DNA from: Zoroaster sp. YZ-2022
Taxonomy: Eukaryota > Echinodermata > Asteroidea > Forcipulatida > Zoroasteridae
DNA: 64,000 nucleotides
Direction of reading: 5' to 3'
NCBI GenBank assembly: GCA_029582265.1
Contig: CM055835.1
Span: 10,984,041-11,048,040, forward strand
In this document: positions 24,668 to 34,427 of the stretch, piece by piece
How positions within the stretch are numbered: the stretch's first letter is position 1
Layout of the letters: every line of letters begins with the position of its first letter
The notes under the pieces: model-generated
What the model saw: the letters and a program-made list of their open reading frames with translations, nothing else
Told to the model about the DNA's origin: nothing
The model's database searches: none
Program-made: the position numbers and the translations under genes

Positions 24668-25066
24668 CCCTGCTACACAATGGAGGCCACTCCCAACCAC
24701 TAAATGTCCAATATATTGTACACACATCATTTGTGCATATAAGCCACACTAACCCTTTTAAGTAATCTTGTATGTAAAACTCTGAGGCCACTGGAGACCA
24801 CTGTAAAAAAAATCTATCATTGTGATTTTCAGCAGTTATTTTGTAAACACAGACTCTCAAGAGTAAGCCACCACCAGCCACTGAGACTGGAACATAATAG
24901 TATACCCCTGCAATACGTCAATCACAAACCAGTAAAACCAACAGACATATGAGGTATTATGTTACTATGCAGTATAGCCATTAGGAGCCACTGCCTTCCA
25001 TAGCAATGGCTTGGAGTGGCGTGGCCTCAATGGTTTGTTCATAAATTTGCACTGATAGTAGGAGGG
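24668..25066. mobile_element. TTAA MITE, family 3, copy 1 (diverged)
   Basis: TTAA (24664-24667) then CCCTGCTACACAATGGAGGCCACTCC; right end GATAGTAGGAGGG then TTTT. It follows the same order as the copies at 27049 and 54903 (GGAGGCCACTCC, GGCTTGGAGTGGC, TTGCACTGAT). Confidence 0.75.
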
Positions 25067-25639
25067 TTTTAATTAATGGACACCCCATTTTATTTGCCAT
25101 TCACATGTGAAAGTACATATATTGTAAGTTTTTAATTTGGACACCTTGTTTTTCATGGAATACAAAATTTGAATATAATCCTTTCTTCAAGATCCTTGCC
25201 AATACTCTGCTGATGACAAAGTTGCTGCTCTGATATTTAAGTACGTGTAGTAACAATAACACAGTCAAGCGGTATGCTTTTCTAATGAGCAGGTGCTCAC
25301 CAAAATGACCACATCGCAAGCATGCTGGTGATCTGTGATATTGTAAGATGCTCAAGGTCTCAATATAGAGATCACTGATGGTGACCTTTTGCCAAGCTTC
25401 TTATAATGCTAGCTTTAAGAAAGTCATCCTTCAATTTGGCTCCCAGCGATACATTTCCTTGCTATTTAGACAACAGGAAGCACTTAATAATACAACAACG
25501 TCGCGAATATAATCAATTCAATGGGATATGTCTCCTCCCAACAAGAGGATTTGCTGAGTGCAGGCCAGAGAACACTGAATAATACACTTATACAATGTAG
25601 ATTTGTAAAGGAACAGAGCTTATCAGATGAACTGAAGAT
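25067..25639. other. Unassigned sequence
   Basis: Contains a GGACACC(C/T) motif pair (25078, 25138) like that at 8690 and 57690, but no recognised element ends and no exon. Confidence 0.35.
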
Positions 25640-25720
25640 GTAGTAATAGTACATGTAATAGTACATGTAATAGTAATAGTAATAGTAATAGTAATAGTAA
25701 TAGTAATAGTAATAGTAATA
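25640..25720. repeat. (AATAGT)n microsatellite, left part of a split SINE tail
   Basis: An uninterrupted run of AATAGT ends exactly where the palindromic transposon begins. The same repeat resumes at 28553 on the other side and leads into the SINE at 28661, so both runs were probably one tail. Confidence 0.85.
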
Positions 25721-26703
25721 GGGTCATTCCGTGTCAAATCAACCAATATTCTGAAAATTGGTACGGGTCACCTCTCAGATTTGGCTGAAATTCATTTCTA
25801 ACATTCATCTATGGGTATAATGAACACATGCAAAATAAGAAATTCCAACTCCAAGTCGTTTCGGAAATATGGCCCGTCAAAGTTTGGGTGCTACCCCCCT
25901 TCCAGTGTGCACGATTCGCGTCATTGAATATTTTGCGTTTTCAAATGCCCTTTAGAGCACCTTTAAAATAAGACACAAATCTGAAAATTGGTACCTAGGG
26001 TGACTGTCACCCAAATAACTCAAATCTGGCCTCGAAACAAGTGTATCTCAACCCCCTTTCTCTCTATAGTCTGCTCAAAACACTAATTTATTCTGCCGAT
26101 AAAATTAATTTCCATTTTCAGACCCCCCTAATACTCATGATTGATAATCAGAAAAGCTTTATATTGCATATCTGTATTATACAGACACATGTGGTTACCC
26201 CCAAGCAAGGATAGAGCCCTTACTCATTTAATAAATTTTTGGCAAGGCTCCAAAGTTGGTTCCAGACACAAAATATCAAAAAAATACCGAAATTCTCGGT
26301 GACCTTTGACCTTGGCAACACTTACCCACCAACTTGAAACTTACACCATTTGTTAATACAAGTCTAATCTACATCTGTACCAAATTTCGTTTTGGAGACT
26401 CTTCTCCTTCATGTTGAGGCAGCATTTTGAAATTAGGGTATTTTGCCCATTTTTGTGAGTCGTGATAGCAATGAACAAAGATATATTATATTGTCTTTAT
26501 TGGTCCCAAAGTGTTGTAATATGACAATTAAACCACTATTGTTTGAAAATAATGATTAATTTTTATCTTACAGGTGTTTAAATGTATTATTTGAAGATAA
26601 TCTACACAAAAATGTCATAATTGTTATGTATTAATTTAATACATTATCGGCACATGAGAACTCGCCAACCTGAAATCAAGAAAATATTCATTCCTGATGG
26701 TCT

Positions 26704-26955
26704 TTAATATTGTACTGTATCATTTACTGCGCAATACTTTGTCCTCAATAGTTCAATTCCATTATATTTGAAATTAGGAAGCAATGCCATGATGCGATCA
26801 TAGTCTGTAGAAGATAATTTGTACTGGCGTCCTCCATGCCCTTGCATCTCTGGAGCGCTAATTGTACAGATTATGTCCTGAATTGGGACATAAAAACACT
26901 CATTGCGATGATCTGATGGCCAAGAAAGAGTTCCAGTGCGTTTTGATTTGTTCAT
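26704..26955 (-). pseudogene. ORF remnant in the palindrome loop, WP..H..E motif
   Basis: An 83-codon open frame fills the unpaired loop. It contains TLSWPSDHRNECFYVPIQDI and GRQYKLSSTDYDRIMALLPN. From memory, a WP...CWVP..(V/I)LC.I..P..GR.Y.L pattern recurs near the C-terminus of many uncharacterised proteins encoded by repetitive elements in invertebrates; I cannot name the family with certainty. No catalytic region is left, since the loop is too short for a transposase. It is probably the tail of the transposase or accessory gene of an autonomous parent element. A host exon is less likely because it is bounded exactly by the inverted arms. Confidence 0.5.
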
Positions 26956-27048
26956 AAACTTTACATGAACATCAAGACCTTCAGGAATTAATATTTTCTT
27001 GATTTCAGGTTGGCGAGTTATCCTGTGCCGATAGTGTACATGTATTAA

Positions 27049-27355
27049 CCCTCCTACACATGGAGGCCACTCCCAACCACTAAATTCTGTTCTTGAGCAA
27101 CCTTCAGTACATACGTGTACAAGCCTGCTGTCCTTTCCAAGTAATCTTACAAAATCAACTGTGTACCCAAGGCCACTGTAAATGTTTGAACATATTAGTA
27201 TGGCCTACAATGTATCGATGGGAGACCACTTTACCCTGTAATCTCAGTGGTGTGACAGTGCACAGAAGGGTAACCATAGGAGGCCACTGGCAACAGCTAA
27301 TGGCTTGGAGTGGCCTGAATGGGTTGTTTAAAGAATTGCACTGATTGCAGGAGGA
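27049..27355. mobile_element. TTAA MITE, family 3, copy 2
   Basis: Flanked by TTAA (27045-27048 and 27356-27359). Ends CCCTCCTACACATGGAGGCC and TTGCAGGAGGA. 307 bp. Inserted into the right arm of the palindromic transposon. It shares its right TTAA with the next MITE. Confidence 0.9.
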
Positions 27356-27359
27356 TTAA

Positions 27360-27681
27360 CCCTCCTACTTCTGGTACCTTTTTCATACAAGTTGATCCAC
27401 CATTTGAAACCATTCGTTTTTGTGGTTTTGAATTGTGAAATAACTGTGTGCAGTATTGATTCCCCCAAATGGTTTTGAATGGTAGGTCAGCTAATACAAA
27501 ACCTTGTTTGGATACTTCTAAGTGGTGAAACAATGGACCCTCTATGCATTTGAATGGATTTGAATGGTAGTAAAGCTTGCTACCAACACTGTTCAAATGG
27601 TATCATCATGTGTACAAAACCAATGGGCATTTTGGTAAGTGGAAATTTTGAATGGTTTCAAATGGTCAAACAGTAGGAGGG
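27360..27681. mobile_element. TTAA MITE, family 4, copy 1 (intact)
   Basis: Flanked by TTAA (27356-27359 and 27682-27685). Ends CCCTCCTACTTCTGG and CAGTAGGAGGG. 322 bp, rich in CCATTTGAAACCATTC and its complement. The reverse-oriented second copy spans 51875-53915 and is interrupted twice. Confidence 0.92.
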
Positions 27682-28552
27682 TTAATACATGACAATTATG
27701 ACATTTTTGTGTAGATTATCTTCAAATAATACATTTAAACACCTATAAGATAAAAATTAATCATTATTTTCTAACAATAGTGGTTTAATTGTCATATTAC
27801 AACACTTTGGGACCAATCACGACTCACAAAAATGGGCAAAATACCCTAATTTCAAAATGCTGCCTCACCATGAAGGAGAAGAGTCTCCAAAACGAAATTT
27901 GGTACAGATGTAGATTAGACTTGTATTAACAAATGGTGTAAGTTTCAAGTTGGTTGGCAAGTGTTGCCAAGGTCAAAGGTCACCGAGAATTGCGGTATTT
28001 TTTCGATATTTTGTGTCTGGAACCAACTTTGGAGCCTTGCCAAAAATGTATTAAATGAGTAAGGGCTCTATCCTTGCTTGGGGGTAACCACATGTGTCTG
28101 TATAATACAGATATGCAATATAAAGCTTTTCTGATTATCAATCATAAGTATTAGGGGGGTCTGAAAATGGAAATTAATTTTATCGGCAGAATAAATTTGT
28201 GTTTTGAGCAGACTATAGAGAGAAAGGGGGTTGAGATACATTTGTTTTGAGGCCAGATTTGAGTTATTTGGGTGACAGTCACCCTAGGTACCAATTTTCA
28301 GATTTGTATCTTATTTTAAAGGTGCTCTAAAGAACATTTGAAAACGCAAAATATTCAATGACGCGAATCGCGCGCACTGGAAGGGGGGTAGCACCCAAAC
28401 TTTGACGGGCCGTAAATCCGAAACGACTTAGAGTTGGAATTTCTTATTATGCATGTGTTCATTATACCCATAGATGAATGTTAGAAATGAATTTCAGCCA
28501 AATCAGAGAGGTGACCCGTACCCCCATTGGTTGATTTGACACGGAATGACCC

Positions 28553-28660
28553 AATAGTAATAGTAATAGTAATAGTAATAGTAATAGTAATAGTAATAGT
28601 AATAGTAATAGTAATAGTAATAGTAATAGTAATAGTAATAGTAATAGTAATAGTAATAAT
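28553..28660. repeat. (AATAGT)n microsatellite, SINE tail
   Basis: Right part of the split tail; it continues directly into the reverse-oriented SINE at 28661. Confidence 0.9.
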
Positions 28661-28990
28661 GACTTATATAGCGCACGTATCCACCAACTGAGTGGTGCTC
28701 AAGGCGCATTATATTATTACCCCTGCTCATAAGGCTCATAAATCATTCCTGAAACCATCTCAGCTCCCTGGGGAATATACAGCTCAATTGCTGCCATTAC
28801 AGCGCATATAGGGCTAATCAACCAACTCTGCCCTCACAGGCACCCATTTAACCCCTGGGTGGAGAGAAGCAATTAAGGTTAAGTGTCTTGCTCAAGGACA
28901 CAAGTGTCACGGCCGGGATTCGAACCCACATTCTGCTGCAAACACCAGAACTTGAGTCCGGTAAGCTAGACCGCTCGGCCACGACACTCT
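28661..28990 (-). mobile_element. tRNA-derived SINE, complete copy
   Basis: Reverse orientation. The tail (complement of GTGCGCTATATAAGTC) is at 28661, and the head with B-box (GGATTCGAACCC on the plus strand at 28917) and A-box is at 28990. Nearly identical to 5431 and 39050. Its ATT-type tail has mutated into AATAGT repeats and received the palindromic transposon. Confidence 0.92.
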
Positions 28991-29889
28991 GGATAGTTTG
29001 CATAATATTTGACCGAGTTGCAAAACCACAGTCTGGCGTTCTTGACTCTTGCCACAGCCAGGATTCTGGTGTAATGATCTGTTTGATTTTGTTTTGGTCA
29101 CGTTTTCTTTATTAAAAATTGGAAGGTACACTGTACAGTACACGTATAGTCTTGTGTTTAGAAACATCCATTCATTTCAACCCTCTCGTTAAACAAATTC
29201 ATAAAAGTAACTTTGAAAGCTTCATCAAAATTAATGCAAACGTTTTTTGGGAACAATACATAAAAATTTAACAGGTTAGAAAAGGGGATTTTATGTTGTT
29301 GTTTTTTGTTTTAAATTTAAGACATTTAACAATTGTTTTTTCTTATAGGTATGCATGTATGTACACATGTTGACTCAACGTTACTGGTGGGTCAAGCGCC
29401 ATTTCACAACCAGGTCTGAGAAATCTAAATTATCATTTCTCAATTATAAACACTTTTTTTTTTTAAGAATTAAAAGTTTGAAAAAGTAATAAATATTCAA
29501 TTCTTTGACCAACTCCTAAATATCAGTCCAACAAATCCTTCCCTCGTTACTCCAAGCATGAGTGATAGGTACATGTACATGCACTAGACAACAAGCTCTG
29601 AAAAATAACAAACAAGCCAAAAAATCCCCATCCCTAAACCTAATTTCAAGTGCATCAGTGGTAGAAGTCTGTCCCAGTTAGGTACAATAGTCTTTTGTGT
29701 GGCCCATTTATCTGTATCAACAAAAGGTGATCTACATGTGGGAGTGAGATCAATAAGGATTAAAGTGGAAGGGGGAGCAGATAATAGTGCTGTGAATAGA
29801 GAGAAAGTAAATAATCGCCCCTCCTGCAGAGCGATAAACTGGAAACCCTGGAAAGGTACATGTACATGTACAACACTGGTAATGTTTGA
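28991..29889. other. Unassigned sequence
   Basis: No element ends or exons recognised. A 106-codon minus-strand ORF (29904-29584) has no recognisable domain or splice context and is probably chance. Confidence 0.4.
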
Positions 29890-30640
29890 TTTAATTTTGC
29901 CCAATACCGACGTGTGACTAGCACTGTGCTTTCCGAATGTCTGTGGAAAAAACCTTCACAGGCGACTCAGGCGGGATTCGAACCCACGTCGTCCTGCTTA
30001 CTAGTGCAGACGTCTTAACCTCTCAACCACCGAGCTTGCCCGATGACAATTGGCCGGCTAGAATCCCATATAGCAGCGGGTTCCGCGATATATATATAGG
30101 TTGGTGAAATTCTTGCGTCGGGAGATAAACAATTGTTTTAATTTTGCCCTACACTGACGTGTGTATAGCACTGTATAGTACTCAGTGCTTTCCGAGTGTC
30201 TGTGGGGAAAAAAACTTCACAGGCGAGATTCAAACCCACGACCTCCTGCTTACTAGTGCAGACGTCTTAACCTCTTGACCACCAAGCTTGCCCGATGTCG
30301 ATTGGCTGGCTGGAATCCTATATAGCAGCAGGTGCCGCGATATTTATAGTTTGATGACATTCTTGCGTCGGGTGATAAACAACTTATTTAATTTTGCCCT
30401 ACACCGACGTGTGTATAGCACTGTATACTCGGTGCTTTCCGAGTGTCTGTGGAAAAAACTTCACAGGCGACTCGGGCAGGATTCGAACCAACGACCTCCT
30501 GCTTACTAGTGCAGACGTCTTAACCTCTCGGCCACCGAGCTTGCCCGATGTCGATTGGCTGACTAGAATCCTATATACATGTAGCAGCGGGTGCCACGAT
30601 ATTTATAGTTTGATGAAATTCTTGCGTCGGGTGATGTTAG
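29890..30640 (-). repeat. Tandem array of three tRNA-like SINE units, about 250 bp each
   Basis: Units start TTTAATTTTGCCC at about 29890, 30136 and 30388. On the minus strand each has an A-box-like GGTGG(T/C)(T/C)GAGAGGTTAAGACG, a CTGC..GCAG stem, and a B-box (GGGTTCGAATCC in unit 1, altered in 2 and 3). Each unit also has GCTTTCCGAGTGTCTGTGG and TTCTTGCGTCGGG. This looks like an old tRNA-derived SINE that multiplied in tandem. The divergent B-boxes argue against active tRNA genes. A fragment lies at 295-390. Confidence 0.75.
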
Positions 30641-30796
30641 CAAAATAATTTCCGAGTATGCTTACCTTCTTTGAATCAAGATTGAAAGATATCTTGGTTT
30701 TGGAAACATCCATACATGTACGTGTGCATCAAGTTTTCATGAAGTATATGAAATTAACCTGTGAAAGTTTTATCACAGGTGCTTGAGGTTTTTTAA

Positions 30797-31425
30797 CCAG
30801 TTGACGTCGGGAATATTTATTTTTTTCCGGTCCCCCGTGCGGGTTTATTTTCAGTGAAAAATCTGAAAAATTTTCTAGCCATTAATAATTTGTTTTGTCA
30901 ATGAAACTAAGTTCGGACACCCAAATAAACACCTTTACTCATTGACATTTCGAGAATTAAATGGCTAGCTTTTTAATTACGGTTGTGTTTGTTCAGCACA
31001 ATTAGACTGTTGGCAAGCTCCGATGCAACGGCCTATTAGCGACCAGCGCCCGGTCGAAAAGACGGCATACCTGGAGAGAAATCGAATGCCTCGTAAACAA
31101 TGGATATAAATCCGTCTTTACAAATGCTTGGCTGGTACGTCAAAGGAACAGGTCTTGGATAAAGGGATTAGGCAAAAATCAACAAAAAGAGTGAACTCGT
31201 TCAGTATTTGCAGTGCATTTTGTCCGGGGCCACCGAACCGTGACCCCATGGACTCCGAGAAACGATTGCGTGTATACACGTCAGCCGCCATGACGGCACG
31301 CCATGTGTGGTGTGTTGACAAGTCTCCTGGTGACACACACAAAAATCGGAATGCGTGTTTAGATGCTCTCCGATCCGCTGTACAAAAAAAAATTGCGTGT
31401 ATACACGGCATCCGAAGCGAACTGG
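30797..31425. mobile_element. TTAA MITE with CCAGTT ends, long copy
   Basis: TTAA at 30793-30796 and 31426-31429; ends CCAGTTGACGTCGG and CCGAAGCGAACTGG, which are imperfect inverted repeats. 629 bp, CpG-rich inside, with TGTATACACG twice in opposite orientations. A shorter relative lies at 41951-42167. The open frames on both strands are not recognised as proteins. Confidence 0.8.
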
Positions 31426-31715
31426 TTAATAAAACAACGAAAAACTATCTGGGAGTCTAGTCGTCCCACATATTTTTTTGTAAATTCAACATACATTTAC
31501 AGCAACTTTATGTAAATTCAACATCACACGACCACACCCCTCAAAGAGGATGCATCGAGGAGAGATTAAGAGAGCACCGAGTGCGCATCGAGCGCGCATC
31601 AAGCATGCAATAAGTAGAAATCGAGCGACTCGATTACGGGGTCTTTACAGTGGGTCGGAAAGTAACCTAAATTTTGAAAAGCACTGTACAAAGTACAAAC
31701 ACATTTCTGCCTTAA

Positions 31716-31973
31716 CCCTAACCCCCTAGGTATTCTGGCTAGGAACCCGAATCCTCCAAAATCCAGCAGTGCACTTTTGGAAACATGTCCTTATCTTCAA
31801 AATGCACCATGCATTTTCGTTGATCTTTCATATTCAGCACTTATGGCCTGTACTTCTTGTAAGGTCGTAATTTTGTCCCATTTGAAGAGGTGAAAGTACC
31901 AGTTTCCAACAGGGCTGAATTTTTCCCAAAAACTGCCCCTTGGAGGATTTTGCAGGATTTGGGATGGTTAAGG
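31716..31973. mobile_element. TTAA MITE, family 1, copy 2
   Basis: TTAA at 31712-31715 and 31974-31977; left end CCCTAACCCCCTAGG, right end TTGGGATGGTTAAGG. 258 bp, matching 2659-3037 across AGTGCACTTTTGGAAACATG and CATATTCAGCACTTATGGCC. Confidence 0.88.
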
Positions 31974-32052
31974 TTAATAAAAAAAAAACATTTTGCAATG
32001 CAAATTTTTTTTTGCAATGCAAAATTTGTAAACGAAATCCTTGCCTGATTAA

Positions 32053-32417
32053 CCCTTAGAACCTTTCCAAATCCTCCAAAATCCTCTTTGCTAAAGTGAA
32101 GGATTTTGAAGGATTGAGGTTACATGCTACATGCTCTTTGCTATTTAAGTGAAGGATTTTGGAGGATTGAGGTTATTAGGCATACTTGCCTTTCCATGGT
32201 ACATGTACATCTATGTTTGTTGTAGTGATTGCAAGGTCAGTGCTTGGGTCAGTGGACACTGTTTATTGCTCCATGCATGCAGGGAGGGTCCCTGGCCATG
32301 TACATGTATCACAGATTAGAAACACATGTGTGCATACATGTCATGTGCTTGCTTTACCACTGAAGGATTTTGGAGGATTCAGGTTATGTGTAAGCAAATG
32401 GGCCTAGGGAGTTAGGG
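32053..32417 (+). mobile_element. TTAA MITE, family 2, near-complete copy
   Basis: Left TTAA (32049-32052) then CCCTTAGAACC; right end CCTAGGGAGTTAGGG then TTAG (changed TTAA). It has AATCCTCCAAAATCCTC, GGATTTTGAAGGATTGAGG, TAGGCATACTTGCCTTTCC and the GGTCAGTGCTTGGGTCAGTG core. Reference for the copies at 43499, 50130/50971, 54290 and 57723. Confidence 0.85.
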
Positions 32418-32639
32418 TTAGCTAATACTAGTAATAGAGAAAATAAACCAGGAAGACAGCCTTTGGCACTGACAGCATATCGTGTATTGATCATCACACC
32501 TCCAGGGATTCTTGAGCACTGGAGCAAACAACTGGGGATTAATTATCCATGTTTATTGTGATTATAATCACTGAACAATACCACCACAAACATATGGGCC
32601 TACAGATTTGGCTTATGCACAGCCAGGTCAAGTCTTATG

Positions 32640-32900
32640 GACTGGCATGGGAGCTGCGGTCTAGTGCAGCAGACTTGTGTTCCAAGTCATCAGAATATGG
32701 GTTTGAATCCTGACCACAGCCATCCTATGTACTTGTGTCACCGAGTAAGACACTTTACAGTAATTGCTATGTGTTTGACAGTCACTGTAGCACTGAATAT
32801 GACAGCACAGAGCTGTATACTCCCAAGGGAGTTTATAAATTTTAAGGATTGATATTGGCCCAATGACCAGGAATATAATGTAAAGCGCATAGACTACATG
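32640..32900 (+). mobile_element. Diverged tRNA-derived SINE
   Basis: Recognisable B-box (GGGTTTGAATCC), a TTGTGTCACCGAGTAAGACA segment and a partial tail (TAAAGCGCATAGAC). An old copy of the 5431 family or a sister family. Confidence 0.6.
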
Positions 32901-33170
32901 TACTACATCATGATAGATTTTGCACTACATGTACATAAGACTCCAATATTATTATTGTTAAAAAGATATACATCAGAGTTTGAATAATTGAAGGGAAAAT
33001 TCCCACTGTACCACAGGACTGTTTTCATGAAGTGACGAATCAGACAGCCGCAAATCCACGTTTTTAGAAAACCATATAATTTGCGTCTAGCAGGAGGGTG
33101 AGGGTGCAAGTCTCACACGAGTTGTCTGTAATTTTTGTCAGAAGCCATTGTACACGTTGTACTTTGTACG

Positions 33171-33442
33171 CTTATAAATCATTCCTGAAACCATCTTAGC
33201 TACCTGGGGAGTATACAGCTCAATTGCTGCCATTTCGGCGCATATGGTCTAATCAAACACAACAACCAACTCTGCCCTCACAGGTACCCATTTACCCCTG
33301 GGTGGAGAGAAGCAATTATGGTAAAGTGTCTTGCTCAAGTACACAAGCACCATGGTCGTGGTCGAGAATCGAACCCACATTCTGATGACTCAGCCATCAG
33401 AACACAAATCCAATGCACTAAACCGCTCAACCATGGCACTCC
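33171..33442 (-). mobile_element. tRNA-derived SINE, copy lacking the tail
   Basis: Reverse-oriented. It contains the body (complement of GAGATGGTTTCAGGAATGAT) and a head variant with CATCAGAACACAAATCCAATG, shared with 46421. The tail beyond 33171 is absent. Confidence 0.85.
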
Positions 33443-34025
33443 ATTGATTATAAACCAAATAATGTACAGGGAAATGTGAAGAGTGATCAAGAGCTAGACC
33501 AAGATGCACACATCTGTGAAGGGCTAATATATCATCAATTGTTCAATATTTTTGTCTTTCAATTGTTCATGGATTCAGTGATTCACCAAACAGCTTAGGT
33601 TCATCTGAACATTTACATGTACATGTTTAAATTTACTATGCATACTAACAGTACCTGTACATTGATGTTGGGGTTACATGTATGTTGTGTACAACAGTGT
33701 ACATAAATGTGCACATGTATATTTACTGTATAAAATGTCAGCATTTGTCTTGACTATGTGTAGTACATGATGCTTTTGAATTTCTCCAAAAAGCTCTTCA
33801 AAACAGTTATTAACTGACAAGTGCAAATCCACTTTTGGTCCTGACCTTTTCATATCAAGTAAACAATGTAAATGTGTACTGTATGATACAATGAACATGT
33901 ATTAGGCTTAGCGTACCTACATATACACTTGACATGTGAGGATCAAGGCAAGAGATGACAAAAAAAGTAAAAAAATCCCTCACATACTGTACATAATTCT
34001 TTACTTACACGTACATGTACATTAA
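33443..34025. other. Unassigned sequence
   Basis: ATGTAC-rich and AT-rich; no exon or element ends recognised. Confidence 0.4.
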
Positions 34026-34249
34026 AATGAAATATACAAATAAATTCTCTGGATCAATTCAAGAATTCCCTCAAGACTCATCTCTTCAGCTTGTAACTTT
34101 TTATTGTTTCTTTTGTCGGTTACCAGATGACAACTGCACGCTTGCCAGCATTGGTCAGCTTGTTGTTCGGTTTGTCAGGCACAAGCAGGCGTTTCAGTTG
34201 CTATCCGAGTTTCTCATATTATGTATTTTTCATGCCTTATAATTGTATT
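34026..34249 (+). pseudogene. CR1/L2-like LINE, C-terminal codons and 3' UTR start
   Basis: In one frame the sequence reads SLDQFKNSLKTHLFSL then stop (about 34047-34099). This is the typical last segment of reverse-transcriptase ORFs of CR1/L2/Rex-type LINEs (F..LKT.LF). Homology starts abruptly upstream, as in 5'-truncated insertions. The 3' UTR is interrupted at 34250 by a foldback element, and the LINE tail resumes at 36690. The overlapping 75-codon ORF is in another frame. Confidence 0.65.
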
Positions 34250-34427
34250 TGACATAAAACACAATAAAGGGGCCACTTTGCATCCGTCACGTTAGCAGTT
34301 TTTCCAATGGTTGTTATTTATTTTTAAGTACCTGAAACCGACCAAAAAGTGTTTCAACATGTGAATGGACATGCAAGCTTATACTAGAACTAACTTGAGT
34401 TGATTTATTTTTTTTATTTTTTTTTTT

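Larger units (their letters stand above)
25721..28552. mobile_element. 2.8-kb palindromic DNA transposon with arms of about 950 bp
   Basis: Starts GGGTCATTCCGTGTCAAATC and ends with its complement. The left arm (25721-26705) is matched in inverse by the right arm (26971-28552), with a few percent mismatch. The right arm is longer only because two TTAA MITEs (27049-27681) are inserted in it; the left arm shows the empty site. The loop of about 265 bp holds a minus-strand ORF remnant. Both outer flanks are (AATAGT)n, so the duplicated target cannot be read. The superfamily is not assigned. Confidence 0.9.

Noticed and set aside
29940..30560. Functional tRNA genes
   Set aside because: A- and B-box-like segments are present, but arms do not pair into a full cloverleaf, B-boxes are altered in two of three units, and the units are parts of a longer repeat.
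31118..31460. Overlapping 97- and 110-codon ORFs
   Set aside because: They lie inside a TTAA MITE, on opposite strands, without domain resemblance.
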